47,354 nt of DNA from the NCBI GenBank assembly GCA_003150225.1, contig QAND01000020.1:1-47354 (forward strand). The letters run 5' to 3'. Under the pieces are notes generated by a model. It saw nothing but the letters and a program-made list of their open reading frames with translations. It had not been told where the DNA came from and searched no databases. Shown here piece after piece: positions 18,120 to 25,050 of this stretch (its first letter is position 1; each line of letters starts with the position of its first letter). Made by a program: the position numbers and the translations under genes. The DNA comes from Bacillota bacterium (GTDB taxonomy: Bacteria; Bacillota; Clostridia; Christensenellales; QAND01).

Positions 18120-18788
18120 ATGGAGCAGACCGTCATCCTCATTACCGAGCTGGTGGGCACCGTGGCCTTTGCTTTTTCTGGGGCCATGGTGGGAATCGAA
18201 AAGCGGATGGATGTATTTGGCGTATGGCTTCTGGCCATCACCACCGCCGTGGGAGGCGGTATGCTGCGGGATCTGCTTTTAGGCAACGTCCCTCCCGTTA
18301 TGTTCCGCAATCCCCTCTATGTGGCGGTGGCAACGGCTACCGCTCTCCTGGTGTTTTTGGTGGCCTACCTTGGACGGGTTCCCTTTCGAAACCGGGCGAT
18401 GATACGTGCCTTGTACTGGAAGGCCATCAACGCCTTTGATGCCATCGGTCTTGGGATGTTCACCGTCATCGGGGTCAACACCGCCATCCAGGGAGGCCAT
18501 GGGGACAACGGCTTTCTTCTGGTGTTCGTGGGGGTCGTCACCGGGGTGGGGGGCGGTATCCTCAGGGATGTGCTGGCAGGGGTCACCCCGGTGGTGTTGT
18601 ATAAGCGGGTCTATGCCAGCGCTTCCATCCTGGGCGCCCTGGTTTATGTGCTGCTTTGGCGGAGGATGCAGGGCTTTGTGGCCATGATCACCGCTGCCGC
18701 CGTGATCATCCTGATTCGCTTTCTGGCTGCCCGGTACCGTTGGAACCTGCCGGTGGCGGACTGGGGCGGCCAAAAGGAAAAGGACTGA
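18120..18788 (+). CDS. TRIC/UPF0126-family membrane channel protein
   Basis: 222 residues with about seven hydrophobic helices and the twin repeats of the UPF0126 (YicG/YadS) family. Each repeat has a glycine-rich kink followed by Arg-Asp: AVGGGMLRDLLLGNVPPV and GVGGGILRDVLAGVTPVV. Prokaryotic TRIC proteins are trimeric cation channels; some relatives have been linked to glycine transport, so the substrate is left open. AGGAGG precedes the ATG. A GC stem (TTTTGCCCGC with GCGGGGCAAAA, 18791-18822) after the stop overlaps the rex promoter and might attenuate readthrough. Confidence 0.87.
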   Translation: MEQTVILITELVGTVAFAFSGAMVGIEKRMDVFGVWLLAITTAVGGGMLRDLLLGNVPPVMFRNPLYVAVATATALLVFLVAYLGRVPFRNRAMIRALYWKAINAFDAIGLGMFTVIGVNTAIQGGHGDNGFLLVFVGVVTGVGGGILRDVLAGVTPVVLYKRVYASASILGALVYVLLWRRMQGFVAMITAAAVIILIRFLAARYRWNLPVADWGGQKEKD

Positions 18789-18806
18789 GTTTTTGCCCGC
18801 TGACGA

Positions 18807-18835
18807 TTGACGCGGGGCAAAACAATCAGTATAAT
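18807..18835 (+). promoter_or_regulatory. Promoter of the rex-hydrogenase operon
   Basis: TTGACG (18807-18812), exact 17-bp spacer, perfect TATAAT (18830-18835). Predicted transcription start is near 18842. Confidence 0.75.
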
Positions 18836-18838
18836 TAT

Positions 18839-18858
18839 ATCGATAAAAAAATATCGAT
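18839..18858. promoter_or_regulatory. Inverted repeat at the rex transcription start (possible operator)
   Basis: ATCGATA (18839-18845) and TATCGAT (18852-18858) form a perfect inverted repeat around six A residues. It covers the predicted start of transcription and ends just before the ribosome site. It does not match the Rex consensus known from other Firmicutes (TTGTTAANNNNTTAACAA), so it is either a divergent Rex site or the target of another factor. Confidence 0.5.
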
Positions 18859-18870
18859 TGGAGGATGGGG

Positions 18871-19515
18871 ATGAACAGAGCCGTGCCGGGAGGGCAGAGC
18901 GTGCCCAAGCCCACCTTGCAGCGTCTGCCGGGATATCTCAATTATCTGCGGGGTAAGCGCAGGGAGGGGGCGGAATATATTTCGGCCTCGGCCGTTGCCA
19001 TGGATATGGGGCTGAATGCCGTCCAGGTGCGGAAGGATCTTGCGGCTGTGAGCGCCAGCGGCCGTCCTAAAACCGGGTTCCCCCTGGGGATGCTGATCTC
19101 CGACTTAGAGGAGTATTTGGGCTATAACAACGCCAAGGACGCGGTTTTGGTGGGGGTGGGCCAGCTGGGCCGGACCCTGTTATCCTATGAAGGATTCTCC
19201 AACTATGGGCTGAACATCATCGCCGCCTTTGACGCCCACCCAGCCCCTTTGGAGGACGGGCGGGAGGTGTATCCCATGGAGCAGTTGGCCTCCCTTTGCA
19301 GGCGGCTGAAAGCTCGGCTGGGGATCATCACCGTGCCGGCGCCGGCGGCCCAGACGGTCTGCGATCAGCTGGTGGCCTGCGGTGTTTTGGCGGTATGGAA
19401 CTTTGCGCCGGTCCATTTGACGGCGCCCGACGATGTGATCGTGCAAAATGAGGACATAGCGGCCTCTCTGGCGGTGTTATCCACCCGCCTGGAGGAACGG
19501 CTTTCGATGTCCTGA
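18871..19515 (+). CDS. rex: Redox-sensing transcriptional repressor Rex
   Basis: 214 residues. An N-terminal winged helix (PTLQRLPGYLNYLRGKRREG, then ISASAVAMDMGLNAVQVRKDLA) is followed by a Rossmann NAD(H) domain (AVLVGVGQLGRTLLSYEGF) and the closing helix that swaps between subunits. Rex senses NADH/NAD and represses fermentation and hydrogenase genes. ATG 18871 is 6 bases from GGAGG; the ATG at 18865 abuts it, so 18871 is chosen. It leads the hydrogenase operon, suggesting autoregulated control of hydrogen metabolism by redox state. Confidence 0.93.
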   Translation: MNRAVPGGQSVPKPTLQRLPGYLNYLRGKRREGAEYISASAVAMDMGLNAVQVRKDLAAVSASGRPKTGFPLGMLISDLEEYLGYNNAKDAVLVGVGQLGRTLLSYEGFSNYGLNIIAAFDAHPAPLEDGREVYPMEQLASLCRRLKARLGIITVPAPAAQTVCDQLVACGVLAVWNFAPVHLTAPDDVIVQNEDIAASLAVLSTRLEERLSMS

Positions 19516-19554
19516 ACGTGGATTGAGCAAAATACAGCGCTAGGAGGTTTTTCT

Positions 19555-19797
19555 ATGAACGTGTACGTTTGTGTGGGGAGTTCCTGCCATCTTAAGGGGT
19601 CTTATGACATCATCATGCTGATGAAGGACGCCCTCCGGGACCGGGGCTTGGAGGAAAAGGTCAACCTGTCCGCCGCTTTCTGCTTAGGGAAATGCACTGA
19701 CGGAGTGTCCATCAAGGTGGAGGACGAGATCATCAGCGGGGTCAACAAGGAGAACTTTGAGCAGATCTTCGACCGGTACATCGCCAGCCAGGTGTAA
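19555..19797 (+). CDS. Thioredoxin-fold [2Fe-2S] protein (HydC/NuoE-like)
   Basis: 80 residues. The four-cysteine pattern CVGSSC and, after about 31 residues, CLGKC matches the thioredoxin-like [2Fe-2S] ferredoxins related to NuoE and the small subunits of NAD-linked [FeFe] hydrogenases. It lacks the extra NuoE helical domain, so it is a free-standing electron carrier, presumably serving the hydrogenases encoded downstream. AGGAGG is placed 10 bases before the ATG. It is 39 bp after rex and 5 bp before the next gene. Confidence 0.83.
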   Translation: MNVYVCVGSSCHLKGSYDIIMLMKDALRDRGLEEKVNLSAAFCLGKCTDGVSIKVEDEIISGVNKENFEQIFDRYIASQV

Positions 19798-19802
19798 CGG
19801 CG

Positions 19803-20189
19803 ATGTTGGAGATTGGATTGAAGGGATACCGGGAGGATCGGGTGACGGAGGCCAACACCGCTGCCGTTCTGGGCAGTGGTACCCTGATGGTTTACGCCAC
19901 GCCGGCCATGGCGGCCCTGATGGAAGGAGCCTGTATGGACAGTGTGGCGGGGGAACTGGAGCCCGGTTTTGGCACGGTAGGCACCGCCCTTTCCATTCAG
20001 CATTGTTCCGCCACCCCTCTGGGGGAGCGGGTTTGGTGTGAAAGCCGCCTGACCGAGGTCGCGGGGCGGCGGCTTACGTTTTCCGTGACGGCCTATGACG
20101 GGGCCGGCGTCATTGGAGAGGGAACCCATGAGCGGGTCGTCATCCAGAATCAGCGGTTCCTGGAAAAGGCAAACAAAAAAAGAGGTTGA
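19803..20189 (+). CDS. Hot-dog fold acyl-CoA thioesterase (FlK-like)
   Basis: 128 residues with the hot-dog pattern of the fluoroacetyl-CoA thioesterase (FlK) family. Thr33 (YATPAMAALMEGA), Glu41 in the same helix eight residues on, and His66 (SIQHCSATPLG) match the Thr-Glu-His triad spacing of FlK. Family members hydrolyse small acyl-CoAs; fluoroacetate resistance need not be implied. The gene is packed between the 2Fe-2S protein and the sensory hydrogenase (gaps of 5 and 4 bp), so it is co-expressed. Its role in a hydrogenase operon is unexplained. Confidence 0.75.
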   Translation: MLEIGLKGYREDRVTEANTAAVLGSGTLMVYATPAMAALMEGACMDSVAGELEPGFGTVGTALSIQHCSATPLGERVWCESRLTEVAGRRLTFSVTAYDGAGVIGEGTHERVVIQNQRFLEKANKKRG

Positions 20190-20193
20190 GCCC

Positions 20194-21855
20194 ATGAACG
20201 ATGTATTGCAGCTGAAAAAAGCCAATTGTAAAAACTGCCATAAGTGCATCCGCCACTGTCCGGTAAAGTCCATCCGGTTTGGAGACGGCCAGGCCCAGAT
20301 TGTGCCGGACGAGTGCATCCTCTGCGGCATGTGCTTTGTGACCTGTCCGCAGAACGCCAAGGAGATCCGCGATGATATCCATCTGGTGGAGGAGGCCATG
20401 AATGCCGGGAAACCGGTTTATGCCAGCGTAGCGCCCTCCTTTATTGCGGATTTCGACGTTTCGGGCATTGCGGAGATGGAAAAGGCCCTGATAAAGCTGG
20501 GGTTTGCCGGCGCAGAGGAGACCGCCATCGGCGCGGATTTGGTCAAGCGGGAATATCAAAAGCTGGTGGACAGCGGAAAGCACCGGGCCATCATCTCCTC
20601 CTGCTGCCATTCCATCAACCTATTGATTCAGAAATACTATCCCACCATGCTGCCTTACTTGGCCGACGTGCTTTCCCCCATGCAGGCCCACTGCAAGCTC
20701 ATGAAAGAGCAGCATCCCGGCGCTGTGACGGTGTTTATTGGACCCTGCATCAGCAAAAAGGACGAGGCCGCAGGCTCGGCGCATACCGATATCGTTCTCA
20801 CCTTTGACGAGCTGCGGGAGTGGATGGCCCGAAAGGATATCTCCTTTGAGCGGACGCCCCGGGAGACCCAGGAAGGGAAACGGGCCCGGTTCTTCCCCAC
20901 CACCGGCGGGATCCTGAAATCCATGGACCACGCCCAAAACTTCAACTATATCGCCATCGATGGAGTGGAGAATTGCGTGGCCGCCTTCCGGGAGCTGGAG
21001 GAGGGCCGCCTGCAAAATGTCTTTATCGAAATGTCGGCCTGTGAGGGCAGCTGTATCAACGGTCCCTGTATCCGGGAGCATGGCCAGCACCGGGTATCCG
21101 GTGCCATGAAGGTGGTGGAATACGGCGGAAAAGCCGATTTTGCCTGTGATTTGGAAGATCTCCACAAGGAACACGCGTATCTGGGAATCCATCAGAGGAT
21201 GCCCGGCAACGACGCCATCCGGGAGGTTTTGGCCCAAATGGGCAAGACCCTGCCGGAGCATGAGCTCAACTGCGGCACCTGTGGGTATAACACCTGCCGG
21301 GAAAAGGCCATTGCCGTATGCCAGGGGAAGGCGGACCTTACCATGTGCCTGCCCTATTTGAAGGAGAAGGCGGAGTCCTTCTCGGATAAGATCATTGGCA
21401 ATAGCCCCAATGGCATCTTTGTGCTTAACGAGGATCTGGTGGTGGAGCAGATCAATGCCGCTGCCTGCGAGATGTTCAACCTCAAGAGCCCCAATGATAT
21501 TCTGCATGAGCCGGTGATCCGGCTGCTCTCTCCCACCGACTATCTCAATGTGGTGCTCACCGGCAAAAACGTGTATAACAAGCGGCATTACATCGCCGAG
21601 TACAAGAAGTTTGTGGAGGAGACCATCGTCTATGACAAGCGGTACCATATCGTGGTGAGCTTCATGCGGGATGTGACAGAGCAGGAGCAGGTTCAGGAGG
21701 AAAACCGGGAGCTGCGGCAACAGACGGTGGAGATCACCGACAAGGTCATCGACAAGCAGATGCGGGTGGTGCAGGAGATCGCCTCCCTGTTGGGGGAGAC
21801 CGCCGCCGAGACCAAGATCGCCCTAAGCAACTTGAAAGAGACCCTGCAGAAGTGA
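20194..21855 (+). CDS. Sensory-type [FeFe] hydrogenase with PAS domain (HydS-like, group C)
   Basis: 553 residues. Order: two 4Fe-4S motifs (Cys12/15/18/22 and Cys41/44/47/51), an H-cluster domain, an extra Fe-S segment (NCGTCGYNTC, then C...C), a PAS domain (about residues 395-500, from NSPNGIFVLNEDLVVEQINA) and a C-terminal coiled coil. H-cluster motifs are altered: SSCCHS at 135-140 (His replaces the usual Pro), GPCISKK at 183-189, and EMSACEGSC at 279-287 with Ser281 at the usual Met position. Gly and Ser at the two methionine positions are, as I recall, a mark of sensory hydrogenases. Cysteine ligands are kept. The longer upstream frame overlaps the thioesterase and is rejected. Confidence 0.87.
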   Translation: MNDVLQLKKANCKNCHKCIRHCPVKSIRFGDGQAQIVPDECILCGMCFVTCPQNAKEIRDDIHLVEEAMNAGKPVYASVAPSFIADFDVSGIAEMEKALIKLGFAGAEETAIGADLVKREYQKLVDSGKHRAIISSCCHSINLLIQKYYPTMLPYLADVLSPMQAHCKLMKEQHPGAVTVFIGPCISKKDEAAGSAHTDIVLTFDELREWMARKDISFERTPRETQEGKRARFFPTTGGILKSMDHAQNFNYIAIDGVENCVAAFRELEEGRLQNVFIEMSACEGSCINGPCIREHGQHRVSGAMKVVEYGGKADFACDLEDLHKEHAYLGIHQRMPGNDAIREVLAQMGKTLPEHELNCGTCGYNTCREKAIAVCQGKADLTMCLPYLKEKAESFSDKIIGNSPNGIFVLNEDLVVEQINAAACEMFNLKSPNDILHEPVIRLLSPTDYLNVVLTGKNVYNKRHYIAEYKKFVEETIVYDKRYHIVVSFMRDVTEQEQVQEENRELRQQTVEITDKVIDKQMRVVQEIASLLGETAAETKIALSNLKETLQK

Positions 21856-21865
21856 GGTGCGCTCC

Positions 21866-23035
21866 ATGAACAATCTTTGGACGGATACCGGCTATGCCAG
21901 CATCAATAAATTTGGGGAGCAGCTCTGCGGCGACCGGGTGGAAATGGCCACTACAAACGGGGTGACCACCCTGGTGCTGGCCGATGGGCTGGGCAGCGGG
22001 GTAAAGGCGAACATCCTGTCCACCCTGACCAGCAAGATCCTGTGTACCATGATCGACAGCGGCATGTCGGTGGACGATTGCGTGGAGACCATGGCCAGCA
22101 CCCTGCCCATCTGCAGTGTGCGCAAGGTGGCGTACTCCACCTTTACCATCATCCGCATCAGCGACAACACCGAGGTGGAGCTGATCCAGTTTGATAACCC
22201 CATGGTCATCTGCCTCAGGAACGGGAAGAACTACGAGTATCCCCGCACCAGCCGGGAGATATCCGGCAAGACCATCTATGAAAGCCGTTTTCCCCTTATG
22301 GAGGAGGATGTGCTCATCGCCATGAGCGATGGCGCCATCTACGCGGGGGTAGGCCAGGAGATCAACTTTGGCTGGCAGCGGGATAGTATCATCCAGTATG
22401 CCGAGGGCAATTACTCCGACAACCTCTCCGCCAAGGTGATCGCTTCCCTCATCGTGGACGCCTGCAATCAGCTGTATGCGGAACATCCGGGGGACGATAC
22501 CACTGTGGCGGCGGTAAAGATCCGCCAGCGCCAGCAAGTGAACCTGGTCATTGGGCCGCCGGCTGACCCTGCCGACGATAACAAGATGATGAACCTCTTC
22601 TTTGCCAAGGAGGGAGAGAAAATCGTCTGCGGCGGCACCACCAGCAAGATCGTGTCCCGGTATCTGAATAAACCGGTGGATCCAAAGCTGGATTATCTGG
22701 ATCCGGAGATCCCTCCCATCAGCGCTATCGAGGGGGTGGATCTGGTGACGGAAGGGGTCATTACCATCAGCAAGGTTCTGGAATATGCCAAGGCTTATCT
22801 GAGCGGAGAGGATTTGACGCCGGCCTGGAGCACCAAGCGGGATGGAGCCAGCCTTATCTGCCGGGAGCTGTTCCAGAAAGCCACCGACATCAATTTCTTT
22901 GTGGGGCGGGCCATGAATCCGGCCCACCAGAACCCGGATCTGCCCATCACCTTTGCCATCAAGATCAACCTCATTGAAGAGCTGGCCCGGTGCCTGGAGC
23001 AGATGGGAAAGCAGATCAAAGTCAGCTATTTCTAG
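21866..23035 (+). CDS. SpoIIE-type PP2C phosphatase linked to hydrogenase
   Basis: 389 residues. The N-terminal two-thirds is a PP2C/SpoIIE fold: LVLADGLGSGVKAN (metal aspartate), LIAMSDGAIYAGVG and HPGDDTTVAAVKI. A C-terminal extension of about 150 residues (from NLVIGPPADPADDNK) has IVCGGTTSKIVSRYL and no family I can name. The ATG at 21866 has GAGG 8 bases upstream. In related clostridial loci a SpoIIE-like phosphatase sits beside the PAS-containing hydrogenase, so it may be the output or partner of the sensor. No anti-sigma or anti-sigma antagonist is visible in the window. Confidence 0.85.
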   Translation: MNNLWTDTGYASINKFGEQLCGDRVEMATTNGVTTLVLADGLGSGVKANILSTLTSKILCTMIDSGMSVDDCVETMASTLPICSVRKVAYSTFTIIRISDNTEVELIQFDNPMVICLRNGKNYEYPRTSREISGKTIYESRFPLMEEDVLIAMSDGAIYAGVGQEINFGWQRDSIIQYAEGNYSDNLSAKVIASLIVDACNQLYAEHPGDDTTVAAVKIRQRQQVNLVIGPPADPADDNKMMNLFFAKEGEKIVCGGTTSKIVSRYLNKPVDPKLDYLDPEIPPISAIEGVDLVTEGVITISKVLEYAKAYLSGEDLTPAWSTKRDGASLICRELFQKATDINFFVGRAMNPAHQNPDLPITFAIKINLIEELARCLEQMGKQIKVSYF

Positions 23036-23039
23036 CGGC

Positions 23040-23180
23040 CAGGCTGAGCCTGGGGACATGCCGAGGAAAAGCTACGGAAGTTATACGATTATGCTGGCCA
23101 GCGGCAAGGCGTTTGTCATGGAAACAGGGCGCACCGAAGGCGCGCAATACGGAAGCGGGCACTGCTCGCCGGGGAGAGGG
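23040..23180. repeat. Intergenic copy related to the 10.1-10.3 kb repeat
   Basis: The 154-bp gap inside the operon contains GGAAGCGGGCACTGCTCGCC (23151-23170), which differs at only two positions from the copy at 10286-10305, and a similar preceding block (GGCGCGCAATAC versus TGCGGCGATATG). It is the only sizeable gap in an otherwise tightly packed operon, so a mobile or amplified repeat inserted here is plausible. Confidence 0.5.
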
Positions 23181-23189
23181 GAAAGCGTT

Positions 23190-24617
23190 GTGAGAATCTT
23201 TGATACCGAAGTACAGCACCTCAAATACCAGGTGTTAAAGGAAGTGGCCCGGCACGCTTATGCCGGGGATCTGGTGGAGGCCGTTCAGGATATTCCCAAG
23301 ACCATTGTCCCTGGGCCTAAGCCCACCATGCGCTGCTGCGTATATAAGGAGCGTGCCATTCTGGCCGAGCGGGTGAAGCTGGCCACAGGCGGCAATCGGG
23401 AGAACCCCAATGTCATAGAGGTCATCGACATCGCCTGTGACGAATGCCCTGTCAGCAGCTATGCCGTCACCGATAGCTGCCGGGGCTGTATTGCCCACCG
23501 CTGCGCATCGGTGTGCCCGGTGGGGGCCATCTCCTTTGACCCACGGCAGAAAAAGGCCCATATCGATCCCCAGAAATGCGTGGAATGCGGCCGGTGCGCT
23601 GGGGTTTGTCCTTACAGTGCCATCATGAACAGCAAGCGTCCCTGCGAAAAGGCGTGCAAAATCGGCGCCATTGCCATGGACCCCGAAAACGATGTGGCGG
23701 TCATCAACAACGAAAAGTGCATCAGCTGCGGCGCCTGCGCGTACCAGTGCCCCTTTGGAGCCATCATGGATAAATCCTTTATCCTGGACGCCATCGATCT
23801 CATCAAAAAGAGCGATAACAACCGGAACTATAAGGTGTACGCCATCGTGGCGCCCTCCATCTCCAGCCAGTTTACTTACGCAAAGCTGGGCCAGGTGATT
23901 ACCGCCATCAAGCGGCTGGGGTTCTTTAACGTGGTGGAGGTGGCCTTGGGGGCCGATATGGTGGCCTACGCTGAGGCTCAGGAGTTGGTGGATAAAGGGT
24001 TTTTGACCAGCTCCTGCTGTCCCGCCTTTGTGGATTATATCAAAAAGGAATTTCCGCAGCTAAAGGAGCATATTTCGCACAACCTATCCCCCATGGGAAC
24101 CATCGCCCAGTACATCAAAAGCACCGATCCTACCGCTAAGCTGGTGTTCATCGGCCCCTGCATGGCCAAAAAGATGGAAGCGCAGAGGGAGGAAGTCCGG
24201 CCTCACGTGGATTGCGTGCTGACTTTTGAGGAGCTTCAGGCCCTTATCGACAGCCAGGATATGGAGCTCAGCGAGCTGCCCGAGGACGTACTGGACAACG
24301 CTTCCTACTATGGGCGTATTTTTGCCCGGAGCGGCGGACTTAGCGATGCCGTCCGAGAGGCCATAGCGGAGCGGGGCATCGAGGATTTTTCCTACCAGCC
24401 GGTGGCCTGTGATGGGATTGAGGAATGTCGTCTGGCTCTTTTGAAAGCCAACAAAAAGGTGTTGAACGGCAATTTTATCGAGGGGATGGCCTGCGTAGGC
24501 GGATGTATCGGCGGCGCTGGATGCCTGACCCATGGAGCCAAGGACAAGTCTCAGGTGGACCAGTACGGCAGGGAAGCCCTGGAAAAGACCATTCAGGACG
24601 CCATCCAGATTCTATAA
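23190..24617 (+). CDS. [FeFe] hydrogenase, group B type, with ferredoxin-like N-terminus
   Basis: About 475 residues from GTG 23190, which follows a GGGGAGAGGGG stretch. The N-terminal third has many cysteines in 4Fe-4S patterns (CDECP, CRGCIAHRCASVCP, CVECGRCAGVCP, CEKAC, CISCGACAYQCP). H-cluster motifs: TSSCCPAF (273-280), GPCMAKKME (322 on) and EGMACVGGC (431-439), with proton-transfer and ligand cysteines all present. The AF after the first motif and GPC in the second fit group B/M2-type enzymes rather than the bifurcating HydA. It reduces protons or oxidises H2; the electron donor is probably ferredoxin. The longer frame to 22953 runs through the phosphatase gene and the repeat and is rejected. 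Confidence 0.87.
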   Translation: MRIFDTEVQHLKYQVLKEVARHAYAGDLVEAVQDIPKTIVPGPKPTMRCCVYKERAILAERVKLATGGNRENPNVIEVIDIACDECPVSSYAVTDSCRGCIAHRCASVCPVGAISFDPRQKKAHIDPQKCVECGRCAGVCPYSAIMNSKRPCEKACKIGAIAMDPENDVAVINNEKCISCGACAYQCPFGAIMDKSFILDAIDLIKKSDNNRNYKVYAIVAPSISSQFTYAKLGQVITAIKRLGFFNVVEVALGADMVAYAEAQELVDKGFLTSSCCPAFVDYIKKEFPQLKEHISHNLSPMGTIAQYIKSTDPTAKLVFIGPCMAKKMEAQREEVRPHVDCVLTFEELQALIDSQDMELSELPEDVLDNASYYGRIFARSGGLSDAVREAIAERGIEDFSYQPVACDGIEECRLALLKANKKVLNGNFIEGMACVGGCIGGAGCLTHGAKDKSQVDQYGREALEKTIQDAIQIL

Positions 24618-24626
24618 AATCGGGGG

Positions 24627-24655
24627 TTGACAGGGTAAAAACGCTGTGCTACGAT
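24627..24655 (+). promoter_or_regulatory. Promoter of the T-box-trpXYZ transcript
   Basis: TTGACA (24627-24632), 17-bp spacer, TACGAT (24650-24655), beginning only 10 bp after the hydrogenase stop. Confidence 0.75.
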
Positions 24656-24661
24656 AACACA

Positions 24662-24936
24662 CAACAACAGAAAAGAAACCGAGGAGAAAGAGTAGTAGCC
24701 TTTCAACCGGTTCCAGCTTAGAGAGCCGCAGGCGGTGGGATTGCGGTATGGAGCCCGAAGGTGAATGGACTTTTGAGGGCGGCCCGAAGATCATAGTAGG
24801 CGCCGACGGGGATCCGGCCCGTTATCATCGGAGCGCATATGATGGTATGCGGCAGAGTGGGTCTTTGGACCAATTTGGGTGGCACCGCGAAGGTATTTCG
24901 TCCCAAGCATCGCAAGATGCTTGGGACTTTTTTATT
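24662..24936 (+). ncRNA. Tryptophan T-box leader riboswitch
   Basis: The leader has the canonical T-box TGGCACCGCG at 24880-24889 (preceded by GGG) and the stem I features GAGGAGAAAGAGTAGTAG and AGAGAG upstream. In the specifier-loop context GTGAA-TGG-AC-TTTTGAG, the specifier codon reads TGG (24766-24768), i.e. tryptophan. A perfect terminator hairpin follows. Uncharged tRNA-Trp should pair with the specifier and T-box and favour the antiterminator. This agrees with the downstream trpXYZ tryptophan transporter genes. Confidence 0.93.
24900..24934 (+). terminator. T-box-controlled terminator
   Basis: GTCCCAAGCATC (24900-24911) pairs perfectly with GATGCTTGGGAC (24916-24927), followed by T6. 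It is alternative to the antiterminator formed with the T-box sequence. Confidence 0.92.
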
Positions 24937-24957
24937 AAGGAAAGGGAGGTGGTCGCG

Positions 24958-25050
24958 TTGAGCGCGGATTGGTGGCGCCTCGGGCGCAAAAGGATGTTAT
25001 GGAACAACAAGACCACAAAAATAGAATTGATTTCTTGGGAGGATTTATGA
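24958..25050 (+). CDS. Trp-rich leader peptide upstream of trpX
   Basis: A 30-codon reading frame starting TTG, 8 bases after GGGAGG (24944-24949). It begins MSADWWRLGRKRMLW and contains four Trp codons (5, 6, 15, 27), two of them adjacent, or 13 percent Trp. Its stop TGA (25048-25050) overlaps the trpX ATG at 25050 (TGATG). The trpX ribosome site (GGAGG, 25038-25042) lies inside the peptide's last codons, starting at the final base of the last Trp codon. It closely resembles in concept the B. subtilis rtpLP leader, which combines a Trp T-box with a Trp-codon peptide ahead of rtpA. Translation is inferred, not shown. Confidence 0.65.
   Translation: MSADWWRLGRKRMLWNNKTTKIELISWEDL

Noticed and set aside
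22953..23189. N-terminal extension of the group B hydrogenase
   Set aside because: It overlaps the phosphatase gene and translates the intergenic repeat; the GTG at 23190 has a purine-rich ribosome site and starts the conserved part.
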